Shown here: one piece after another, positions 27,533 to 38,432 of the stretch
Layout of the letters: each line of letters opens with the position of its first letter
Position numbering within the stretch: position 1 is the stretch's first letter
Assembly: GCA_951799445.1 (NCBI GenBank)
Contig: OX637288.1
Coordinates: 14,200,501 to 14,264,500, forward strand
Direction: 5' to 3'
DNA length: 64,000 bases
DNA from: Pseudisothecium myosuroides
Lineage: Eukaryota; Streptophyta; Bryopsida; Hypnales; Lembophyllaceae
Notes under the pieces: generated by a model
What the model was told of the DNA's origin: nothing
The model's database searches: none
What the model saw: only the letters and a program-made list of their open reading frames with translations
Translations under genes and position numbers: made by a program

Positions 27533-27930
27533 AGGTAGAGCCACCTATAACCGACCGAATAAGGATTTCCAACATGATATTGATTAGTGAAGGCAAAACA
27601 AATATTTTTTAGAACTACATCGATAGAAATGACAAGGATTGCAATTTTTTTGGTAATTCTATCGCTTGAACTAAAATTACTATGAATTTTGGGAGGCAAA
27701 AAGTGTTCTAGACCCATGACCAATGTCTAGACTCTTCCAATTCCGATCATTCAAGAACTTTTTTCCTAATCATTATTTCCTACTTTCTTTCTCACAACTT
27801 GGAACATGTGTCATGTCTTTATTAGTTCCAACCTTGAAAGGAAAAAAAATAAAATTCTGAGCTTGGTCAGAAATACGTGCACCTATAGGTCAGGAATGGG
27901 TCACTGGTCGGGATTGCGCGGCTCTACCTT
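27533..27930. mobile_element. MITE with AGGTAGAGCC termini
   Basis: Left AGGTAGAGCC and right GGCTCTACCT are inverted, flanked by TA. The interior at about 27600-27800 resembles 29270-29450, including AAAATTACTATGAATTTTGG against GAAATTACTGTGATTTTTGG, followed in both by a shared CCAATGTCTAGAC block. Non-coding. Confidence 0.6.
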
Positions 27931-28689
27931 ACATGAAGTTCACGGGAGGTCAGAATAAAAGAAATGATGTTTTTATCCATGATCTAAGTTACATATTCAC
28001 AGGTGTATAAAGCTTTTCATCATCATTCCAATTAAAGATCGTACCTTATGCAACTTGGGGGCATTGGGAAAATCCACAGGCACTGTGAGTCTGTGACCAT
28101 GATGAGCCATTGAGTATTGAAGTTCCACACTCATGTATGAGCCACTGATGAGTATTGAAGTTCCACTAGTTCACTGCAATGAAATTCTGTTTTCATTTAT
28201 GTCAAAAAAAATAAGAAGTTCCAGTTCACTTCATGCTAAAGGCTGCAGTGTGAGAGGGCATTCGTTGCATTCGTTACACGAGTTTCGCTGCATGGGATGA
28301 AGGTTGGAGAATGAGAGCCTGAGAGGAACTTATGGTCACACACACACAGCAGCAGCTTTACCAGATTGAATGCGTACCAGCCAAAAAGCTTTTATTAATG
28401 GAGCCAACGAACTTGACATATCAAGTGAGGGTCACAGCCTTTGCCACAGATCAAAGTTCGCTTTCCAATTGATCATTGTACTGAACTTGGACGGAAACTG
28501 CACTAATGTACTCTGGTGAAGCTTATGTTAAGTAGCTCTTCAAGGAATTTGTGACTAAAGATTATCAATGTACTGTATTGTTCTGTTTCACTTGTGCCAA
28601 AAAACCAGACAACAATGTACTGTATTGGTAATTACAGGTACTAGTAAGAAACCAATTATGGAATTTTTAGATTGGATTTGTTTTAGTTT

Positions 28690-29155
28690 TTCTTCTTTTT
28701 TTAAACAAATAAAAAATTCCAGTGTTTTCCCCAGAGGTAGAAATGCAGACTTCGACTGACCACTTCAACGTCCTGTGCTCTGCATGTGCTACTATTGATT
28801 CAACTTCCAGGCCAGGGGAACTAGTGTGCCTTTGTCACTGTGTATTCTTCAATGGATTTTAATGATCAAAATAAGGTACAATTCTCCAACTGATGTTCTA
28901 CTCGGGACTGTGCCATTCAAGCAACTGAGATCATGTGTACTCAGTCAGCCTGACCCCCCCAAGGGACGAAGTTCAATGAAACCCATCTATTCTGGGATTT
29001 ATTAGACCTGAAAATCAATTGGAAAAGGACGGCAAGCACAGTATGCTTGGAGGCTCTGCCATTGCAAATATAGCAGCACAGGCAAGGGAGATGGTTCAGT
29101 AAAGCCAACAGTGAGGGCTTTAAAATGGTTCAAATGTAGCCATGGCGATCATTTT
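28690..29155. repeat. Segmental duplication block 1, copy without insertions
   Basis: This stretch, starting around AAAAAATTCCAGTGTTTTCC and ending CATGGCGAT, is collinear with 55346-57605. The other copy is longer because at least four mobile elements lie in it (about 55464-55745, 55898-56118, 56203-56848 and 56933-57574). Here the corresponding sites are single and uninterrupted, for instance GGCTTTAAAATGGTTC at about 29111. Confidence 0.8.
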
Positions 29156-29195
29156 AGACCATCTCCACTGGCATAAATGGGGAAACGGAGGCAGT

Positions 29196-29622
29196 GAGGT
29201 CGGACCACCCATAGTGGACCACTTAAGCAATTATTCAGACAGATTGTGAGCAGTATTGGACAAATACATTTTTTTGCCATGTAGGAAGATAGGAAATATT
29301 GGGACTGCAAATTTTCTGCAATTTTATTCCACAAATTGAAATTACTGTGATTTTTGGAAGCCAAAAAGTTGCCCAGACTAAGAGCCAATGTCTAGACCTT
29401 TCCAATTCCAATCATAGAATAACTATTTTCCCGCTCACTACTTCCTATTTTCTTGCTCACTACTTTGGGACATGTGTCATGACCTTAATAGTCCCAACCT
29501 TGAAAAGGAAAAAAAAAACACATTCTAAGCTTCAGTTGGAAATCTGTTCCAACCTTGGTTGAAAATAGTTGCATCCTATAGGTTGGATATGGCTCTCTAA
29601 GCGGGAGTGGGTGGTCCGACCT
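29196..29622. mobile_element. MITE with GAGGTCGGACCACCC termini
   Basis: Left GAGGTCGGACCACCC and right GGGTGGTCCGACCTTA are inverted. The interior is related to 27533-27930 though the termini differ, so the two are cousins. Confidence 0.6.
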
Positions 29623-32600
29623 TATGTAAAAATTGGTGTATCCCTACTACTCGCAAGGACCTGCCTCTTAAGTGCACCTTATAGAAACCAAATTCCTAGA
29701 TGGGAAACCAAAAAAATAACATGGATGACTTGGAGGTGCTGCCCATAGAGACATACTAGAATGTATAGCCTTCCAATTAAACAACTCTCCAACCTCCCAT
29801 AACATTTAGTGGCATGTGTTGATGTTGCCTTGGTTCTATAGTGATGGTGTGCCTCTACATCCTCCACCTGTCTAATTCATCAATAGCTATTGATGAAGCA
29901 CTGTTGGGGTGTGGAATATACCACACCATGACTGTAGAGCTACTGAATGTTATGCCTTAAAGCAATCAAGCTATAATTTAGGAATTCTTTTTCTGTTTTT
30001 GCATAGTGCAGGTTAAACGTGTAGGACCTTGCAACTTGAAATGTGGCGACGAGATTTTGGAGAGGCTTGGGTTGAAAAAACCTAAGTTAACTGTTAAAGG
30101 ACGGACTCATGACCACTGATTTCAAGCTTCACTACCCATCACTCAGTTTGCTTCCATTTTGCAACTAGATATGAATGAAAATTTTTATATTTATTTTTCA
30201 GGGATGGAATTACATGTCTTCTTTACTTCATAAATTTTTTAGATTTTTTTGAGAATTTTTGAAGAAAAAGTGAAGAAAAATCATATCAAATAGAAATTAT
30301 GTCAAAAAATTGGAAATTTTCACCATGTATGTATATTATAGTGACAAACATCATGGTGTAAACTCAATTTCCGTGTCATTCTATAATTAGAAAATAATAG
30401 ACATTGAAGATACATCCAAAGTTCAAATTGCAATTAAATCTTCAATTGTAGGAATTTTTTCAAAATTCAAATTTGAATAGAAACTACAGTAGATGACCTT
30501 CATTTTGTAAGTTGGACTCAAACTTAAAAAATATCATTTTTGTGGAGAAATTTCAGATTTAGAGCAAGGGGGCAACAACTTCTTAAAATACACTAAAATA
30601 GCAAAATTTTGTAATCCGTTTTTTTTACTAACTTCTCATTTCCATGAAGACAAATACTGGCAAGACTACGAATTCAATTGGATACCCTTCATAACCCACC
30701 ATGAAAGGTCAACAAGAAAAACATGGATGAAAAAATGCTTCCAATCTCTCTATAGATGAAGGCATCGTCATCCAAAAGCCACAAAATGGTTGTGGCGGCG
30801 TTACAGGGTTAAAGTCTCTTCTTGATAGAATTGAAGAAGCCAAGCTTGGTTGCAGAAGACCTTTTGTTGTACATCTCAATGGAGATGTTCTTAGGACATA
30901 AATGCAATCTTGCCTTATTTTTTTGAAAGGTTGTTTTAGATGTCATTCCTATAATATTAGAGCATCTTCACTCCAACCCCTTCGAAAATATTTTTTTCAC
31001 ATGGGATTACAAATTTAGAAACTAGCCAATATATTCACTGAAAGTACAAGAAAATCTAGATTTGGATGTTTGACAATTAAAACAATAAATTTTGAGGTGG
31101 TTGCTATTTTTGAGATGGTTGCTACCTTACAATGGAGGTATTTAACATTGTTTAATCTAGATTTTCAATGTTCAATATTCAAATCTAGATTTTCTTGTAT
31201 CTACTTTATATGAATTTTTAATTCATTTTCAAATATTCTTAAGTTCTAATTCTATGTGAATATCTTTTTGAAAAATTAATGATTTTAAGTGGTTGGAATG
31301 GAGATGCTCTTACACATATTGTTTTTGAAGTTGGACTTTAAGCCCTTAATGTTGAGTACTATATACAATATCTGCAAGAATCATTCTCTTCAAATTCAAG
31401 TTTCATCTATACAAACTTTTCTAGGAAGGTAAGGATGTATATTTATTTATTGGATGCATAAGTAATCTATTATGAAATGTTGATGGTTTCTTATGGATGT
31501 GTACTATTGTATACACTATTCAAAAAAATAAAATCAACCAAGGGCCCAAGATCTTGCACTTAAGCACTCTAACATCCAAATTTTGGACAATGAATAAGAG
31601 GTTCCAAAGACTTTTGCGACCACAAAACTTCTCATTCATCCAAACCAATGCTTGAATTTGATATGAACTATATTATCCACTAGCTTTCAAATTCAAACCA
31701 TTCTCAATCCACAAGTCTTATCTTTCCATGTACATTTGACTTTGAATTCAATTCAAAATGTAAACTTAAGCTTAGTGTGCCCTATGCCATTGCCACAATA
31801 TAATAAAATAAAAATCATATTTCTATAATTTTTTTGATTCATAAAACTTCCAAATTCAATATTTTTTTTGTTGTGAGTCGAAACGCCATAATACAAAGTC
31901 CATGCACCTCTCCTCATAGAAAACTTTCCAACCATACCAAGAACATGATTAGGGGAGGCACGGTTCCAAAGATCTTATCATAAGAAATAAAACAAACAAA
32001 CAACCTAATTTAATGTATAGACAAGTGCCCCATGTGCTATTGGCACAATAAAAATAAAAATAATTTGAAAATTTGAAAATAATTCAAAAATTCATAACTT
32101 TCACACCATAGGTCCAAACACCACAAAACAAAGCCCATGCAATCCTCCTCATAGAGGGCTTTTGAATAGTACCAAGAACATGACTAGGGGACACACGGTT
32201 CTAGAGATCTCACCGTAACAAACAAAACAAACAAACAACCTAACTTAAGGTATGGAAATATAGATTTCATCTTTCAGAATGTTTGAAACATGCTCAAATT
32301 ACTAAAAAGAAGGATCCTTCAGTTTATCTTAGCATTCCTCTAATCGGTTCTACACCAACACACCAATGACACATGCTTCTAATTCATGGCCTTACCTCTA
32401 AGGTAAGTCGATAGGAGAGACATCGACCCTTCAACTCAGTTTCAATTTTACCAAGCATGCAAATGCAAATGCAAACAGTCTTCACTCGACTCTAACGTTT
32501 CACATATTAAGTGACTATTTCTGAGTAACTGAAATGCTAGTAATGCTCACGCTTGTTCTTTGGATTTTCCCCAATCGCTCACCACAGACCATAAGTGTCA

Positions 32601-33012
32601 CGAGAATTACCTGCTAAAAAAATTCTGCGGCAAAAGACTTCAATCTTGTGCCAGCGACAAAATGGATTCCAGGTTCAGATTCACAGTTTCAAGCACTTGC
32701 CTGAGTATCATCTATCCCATACATTGGCTTACTCATTGAATCTACTCAGCTTCACCTTAAATGTGTGTGCTAATCCAAATACTCGCAGACATGTCGACCG
32801 AGCCTTTGGCAAGGCACCAGCAATTCCTGGTATCAACAGCTGTCTAAAGCACGAGCAGCTTCCAATCTGATAAGCAGCGAGCTCTTGCCAATGGCATTAC
32901 CTCTGCTTGAGAAGTCAATGGCAACAAGTAAGGGAGACAATAGGTTGCAGGAAGCACCGGAATTGTTTGTTGGATGGAGACTACCTTGCAAGCTGAGTTT
33001 CCTCTTTACAAT
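29623..33012. other. Intergenic DNA separating the two duplication blocks, no gene seen
   Basis: This 3.4 kb lies between blocks 1 and 2 of the segmental duplication and has no counterpart in the other copy, where only a LINE-like piece separates them. It includes one MITE at 30959-31311 and two similar stretches (about 31740-32000 and 32000-32250), both with the ACCAAGAACATGA phrase, which look like a diverged direct repeat. Confidence 0.5.
30959..31311. mobile_element. MITE with AGAGCATCTTCACTCCAACC termini
   Basis: Left AGAGCATCTTCACTCCAACC and right GGTTGGAATGGAGATGCTCT are inverted, with TA next to each end. The interior has short inverted AAATCTAGATTT-type words. AGAGCATCTCCA-type ends are common in plant MITEs. 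Confidence 0.65.
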
Positions 33013-35149
33013 GTATCATCATCGGTTGATTTTGCGTCTCTTCATGGTCTAATGAGCTTCAATTAACTGATCTGGCGCTATTTACCTGCAGAAGATTCGG
33101 AAGGATGAGGTCAAGTTACCGCCAAGGATCTGAAGGCCAAGGAAAAGCACATCAAAGCAACTGTTTCAGAAATCGGATCGGAAACGCAAAGCCCTAGTTG
33201 GGTTGTCAAGCCTTGCAATGACTTGGGTTGGACATTCCTCAACAACGCGCACGAACCATAAGCCATGGTAGTCCCACACATTTGACTAATGAATCCCTTG
33301 CGCTTGCCAATACAGTATTGCTCATTCATCATAATCCCAATGTGGCATTGTTCGATTAGAGAATGACACAGTTTTGTTTGCTTATAGGCTATGTCAGTAA
33401 GATATTGGATTCTGTGCATCACAAAGACAAAATTATAATCAAATCAGGATGCAATAACTTAATGACCTCCTTACAAGACTTAGGTTGGGGAAAGCAGTGC
33501 CCAAGTAATGCCAGCATAGGACAACTGGACGGGCCTGACTCGGTAGGAAAAGGGGCGAGAAGAAGCGTACACCACTGGTTACAACCATTCCTCGGAAATT
33601 TGTCAAGTCAGAATCAGATTTCTCCAGAGCTAACAAAAATTGGTATTTCAAGAAACAGGAAAGAAGTAAGCGACTAAACCAATTTCCTTGTTCTTGCATC
33701 GCAGTCAAATACCTGCAGTAAGGAAGAGGATTTTAAGTGGCACCTCCCCAAAACCTTGTCTGGTCGACAACAATGATGAAGTGAAGTTGCTTCAGCCTTC
33801 CATGATACTTACTGCAGCGAAGCTGGTTGTCAAACAGCAAATGGAAAAGATTGAATGAGATCTCTTATGGAGATCAGTCTGCACAAAAAAAGCACAGGAA
33901 ACGACAAAATTCAAGAATATAGAAAAAGAGTTAATGATGAACGGTAAGCCAACACAGGTCAGAGGCTCAGAGCCTGTCAAACCAGGTTCACACTCTGCAA
34001 CTTGCCTTCACACAACAACTATACAGGATAGTAAACAGTAGTAAAAACTTCCCAGAAGTATTCTTCAAAAACCTAGCTGCAATGCAGCTAGGTTTCTAGG
34101 ATACTTCTGGTGGGGTGGGTTTTCTAATATTGTTGCTGAAAACATCGGTTTCAACACCAAAATATTCGAGACACCTTCAAGCAAACAGGTGCAAAGGCAA
34201 GTGTTAGACCTAACTTGGCACGATACATGATTTCATCAATTCAGAGCGGTCACATGATCACTTTTGGTGGGATACGTAAGGTTTTATCTTTCACAGCAAT
34301 TCTATATTGAAAGACATGTGAATACAAGCAGAAGTTTCTATCCCTTGTGTTGAACTATTTTAGGCAAAAGATAATAGAAATGAACTCACCACATGATGAT
34401 CTCACACCATATGCTGGGGAATGTCGATTGCACAGTTTCTAGCTTCTCTACTGAGTTGCGTTGAGCTCTCCAAAGGACAGCTTGGATGCAGCACTCCCCG
34501 TCCATAACTGCGTCTCCGATTTGATACTCCACATGCTACGAAAACCGCAGTAGTCATTGATTCTTAGCCGCAGCTTGGCTTATTGTGCATCTTTATCCCA
34601 TAGGCCTTTGGCCTAACGAGGGCCGGCATTTGGATTACGACACAAGAAGAAAAGAAAAATGTAGAAGAAAAGAAGCAGCAGAGAAGCTGCTATATTGATT
34701 TCTCGAGAAATATCAGAGCTTGCCCCGTATTACAGATGATGATTCACAGCCTCTTGGTCTTCATCCTCGCCATGAAGATGCTAGCCTTTAGAAATCGACA
34801 GTCTAAATCGAATATGCCTAAATGGATTCTATGATTACAGAAAGTGAGTTTGGTTAAAAAATTTTAACCGGTTCGTAGATCACAAGGCGCTTGGCCAAAG
34901 ACGTGAACCTTTCGCTCACTTCATTTCTAATGTGCAGACGCCTGAGCTCTTACTCTGGGGTTCCAATGGCAGAGAGTAGGGATGATAAACACTACGGTCC
35001 TCTCCAATCCTTTGATGTCATCAGCATGATAAGCGTTTCGTGAGAGTGCTGATTTTCGATGATCTTGGCTGACTTTTCTAACGGCGTGTGCGATGCCTTT
35101 GCACGTCTCATCTTACTTTGTGCATTTCTGGAATCGCAAATTCGGAGAC
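33013..35149. repeat. Segmental duplication block 2, copy 1
   Basis: Nearly identical, in the same orientation, to 57852-60275. The copies differ by scattered substitutions, small indels and one 284 bp insertion present only in the other copy. On the minus strand there are splice-flanked open stretches: about 35111-34954 (contains KGIAHAVRKVSQD and DDIKGLER) and about 34540-34395 (contains EYQIGDAVMDGE and LWRAQRNSVEK, ended by a GTGAGT donor). About 33411-33385 reads IQYLTDIAYK. The first and third faintly recall the ribosome recycling factor domain, but the invariant RR pair is absent and no full gene can be joined. It may be a decayed gene copied twice. Confidence 0.8.
34052..34110. other. 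59-nt near-palindrome (hairpin)
   Basis: The outer arms CCAGAAGTAT and ATACTTCTGG pair over 10 bp, then an 8/6-nt mismatch, then 12 bp of AACCTAGCTGCA with TGCAGCTAGGTT around one central base. The same 59 nt recur unchanged at 59181-59239 in the duplicated block. There is almost no terminal loop, so a cruciform or fold-back relic is likelier than a microRNA precursor. Confidence 0.7.
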
Positions 35150-35253
35150 CATTCCTAGAGTCCGTGCACACGACCCAAATATACATAGCTAATACCAAAA
35201 GACCTATATACTGGACTTCACAAACGATCAGATAATACCTTGTAACAAAGAAC

Positions 35254-38200
35254 TCAAAACTCATTCAGCTTGGCAATGATGTCCAAAAAACTTGGCCTCC
35301 TCGAAGGATCAGCATGCCAACAATCCACAACAACGCTCTTCAACAAAGGATGGAGGTCTTCAGGCAACTCTGGTCGATTTCCATCCAAAATGAAATCATA
35401 ATCCCGAATAGAACGGCCCTCAAAAGGAATGCATCCAGTAACAAGCTTGTAGCAAACCATGCCAAAGCTATACACATCACACGCCTTGGTGAATTCCATC
35501 GCAGAGCTCCGAACTTGATTCTTCAACTGTTCAAGAACCTCGGGTGCCCTCCAAAAGCTGGTGCCCACAACCCCCACTGAACACTCGAAATCAGCTACAG
35601 TGGCCAAGATCTTCCCATTGATGGATGGTCGTTGCAAGCCAAGCAAAAGGACATTGGAGGTTTTCAAGTCTTTGTGCAAGATGGGTGGCTTTGCAGAGTG
35701 CAACAAGTGCATGTCTCTAGCTATGCAGAACATTAGTCGCCTCACTTGCCACACACTAAAAGGAGGGCCTTGATTGTTTTCTTCTACCATTCGAAGATCA
35801 ATCAACTTTCGCAAATCTCCCCATTGCCTTTCCATCAAAATTGCAAATCGATCCAAAAACCTACTATCTTTCAATAGCATTCCACCTTGTATCAACGAAA
35901 AACGTCTACCTTCACCATAGGCATATTTAAATTCATTTACCATTCCTGGAGGCCATTGATTTTCAAGATCTTCCAAGAGAAAACTTGGACGGAATACCTT
36001 CACCACATAGTCCTTGCCAACTTCATAGATCTCTGCTTGAGCTCCTTCACCAATTTTCTTACCGATGACAATATCATCCCTTTCCGTGAAGAAGCTTATA
36101 CCCTTCCATGAAGGATACTTGTTCTTGAGCACCATAAAGGATGCACGGTTGATATCTCCAAAATTCTCTATGGTAGGAGTTGAATCCATTTCACTCAAAT
36201 GAACTTTTGAATACTCAATCTCAAACTCAACATCACTTTTGAAGTTACTTCTATCCTCAATCATGCTTTGAGTGCGAGTATAGTAACAAGAAGTAGTTGA
36301 TGGAGGAAAACTTGGCTTTGAAGAAGAAGAAGCACCAAAGCTTGCATCTGAAAACAAAAATTCAAAACAATGAGCTATATCATGAACTTCCCAAACCGTA
36401 TCTCTTATTAATTTGACTTGTGTATACATTTGTCTAATTCCATTCATGTTCTATTACAAACTCAAATTAATCTCATCAAGTTTTCAAATTGATCAATGTT
36501 AAATCTCCTCCGGAAGTATACAACTATCTACAACAAGTCCAATTGTGAAAACAATAAAGTCATGAAACATCATCCTATTTACCTCACCACCTTCTACCTT
36601 CTCAAAGTAAATTCTAGATTCAAATTAATTCCTTGGGATTCTACATTGTTGTTTTGCTGTCCATGTATAGACTATTTGCCTAACAACCATACTTTGAGAA
36701 CCAAAAACCACCTCTACAAACTTGATAACCACACCCACAAGGAAACTAACCAATAAACACAAACACTTACCACCATCAAGTGTTGGCACCAAATGATCTT
36801 CCTCAATTTCACACGCCAAAGAATAGAGACGTGGATGACGAGGGTTACATGGACAAAACCTAGAATTCATGAGCAATTAGTTTTTGAAACCTCATGGTTT
36901 ACAAACTTTACAATTCTAAATACCAATATGATTGAAGACCTATCAACTAAAAAAATGTTGTTGAATACTAGGAATAAAGACAACCACTATAACATAATAA
37001 AAAGTTGTTGAACACTAGGAACAATTGAGTCAATGCAAGGTTGATGCAAACAACCTCAACTTCCATCACTTAACTCTAAAAGTTCATCACGCAACTCCAG
37101 AAGTTCATCAGATCTATAAAAACGTACCCAGATTCTCTCCAAAAAGCCGGATCCCCACAGTCGCAGAACCCATCACCTCTACTCTTGAACAACCCTGCTT
37201 ACATCCGAACATCAAACTTCCAATTACAAAGTTCCTACTTTGAGAAGTTTCTAGATCACATCATATGATCATAATCATGATGTTCTCAATTAGTCCGGAA
37301 AAAACCCCTATTAACGAATTAATAGTAAAAAAACAATCAAAAGGAACTGCAGAAATCGAAAGAGACTGTTTCATATATCGCAGTTCTAGAATCAACTGTT
37401 TTAGTCATCTCCACAAAAGATACACTAAACACAAGGAATCAAAAGATTACTCAGAGTCTATAACGTGGACAAAGAGGTAATTACCAAAATCGTGCCCCTC
37501 ATGGTTGCCAAGACGGAAACAAATCCAACATATTGCACTGCGTCACAATATGGCATACAACAACAAAGTTCCACCATGTCAAAAAGAAGAAGCCAAAATT
37601 CAAAAGAGCAGCAAGATTTCATGCGTCAAATAATGGAAGTATCATTATTGGTTGCCAAGCCATCTCCCACAATACTTACTCAACAAATGCAAATATTGAT
37701 TTCATGTCCGTTCTTTTGCAGCACTGAAAACCCCCCACAGGTCCAAATTTTAGCACCATGGTTGGTCTACTTGCAATCACACGTTGAAAGATCCGAAAAG
37801 GAAGGGTTGTTATACGAGACATCAACAAAATGGTTTCCACTTGACGGAGACAGATTTCGGCCCTTCAGTGCGAAGGGACAAATCGAAGACGTTAAGGTAA
37901 GCGCCTTGAGGAACTCAACTGCTGAGTAACAAAGCACCATTTTGGTCGCAATTAGCCATGTAGAAGGAAAACACATAAACGAAACGTCTGTCAAAGGGTT
38001 CTCCCAGCAACCAGCCTCATCCATTGAATCCAACAACGGAAGACTGTTGCACTCAAAATTCTCCGAAATTAGCGCACGTCGCTAATTCTTGACTCAGAAA
38101 TGTGACCATGGCATTGAGGTATGTCCCAGTCGATTTCAGTTTCTGTCTATAAGATTTGTATGGTCATCTCTGTGGACCTTGCTTGCAACTATTTACTGCG

Positions 38201-38432
38201 AAGGGGGGAGTCGCATAGCAAAAAAGCATATCAAATTGACGTACCTCGAAGGGTGCAGTCCACACGTGTAGCATTTCATAAAACAGTATCCCGCCTGCCA
38301 TACGACCCTGCACTGCGATTCTCCTCGATTCCGATACGACTCTGTGAGCGAAAATTGAGGCTCCACCCCACCCACCGACAAAGGAGACTCCTCAAGAGGA
38401 ATCTCGAGGTCCTTCTCGCAATCCGCTGCCAT
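35254..38432 (-). CDS. UBR-box / protein kinase fusion protein
   Basis: Five exons join in phase: 38432-38245, 37537-37485, 37194-37128, 36859-36771 and 36347-35254, giving 496 aa. Every junction has GT-AG. Residues 41-111 form a UBR box: C41-x12-C54-x2-C57, then CWICF (66-70), GNHEGHDF with H75 and H78, GFCDCGDPAFW (89-99), and FCPC at 104-107. UBR boxes bind N-terminal degron residues in N-recognin E3 ligases. After a Ser-rich linker (133-220) a kinase domain runs from about 225 to the end: GEGAQAE glycine loop (232-238), VVKVF Lys249, HKDLKTSN (357-364) in place of HRD, DFE (385-387) in place of DFG, a short activation loop and APE (400-402). It resembles plant Ser/Thr or dual-specificity TKL-type kinases. 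ATG 38432 is the first in the frame. The apparent upstream extension of the last exon is intronic, since a T-rich tract and AG precede 36347. Confidence 0.9.

Noticed and set aside
34052..34110. microRNA precursor
   Set aside because: The stem closes with practically no loop, and only 22 paired bases are split by a large internal mismatch. Kept as a hairpin only.
36348..36447. N-terminal extension of the kinase open frame (MNGIRQMYTQ...)
   Set aside because: It is a chance open stretch of intron. A T-rich tract and TTTTCAG directly precede 36347, and only splicing there keeps the UBR exons in phase.
37465..37929. 154-codon plus-strand frame opposite the UBR-kinase gene
   Set aside because: It overlaps exon 2 and introns of a well-supported minus-strand gene and has no recognisable domain.
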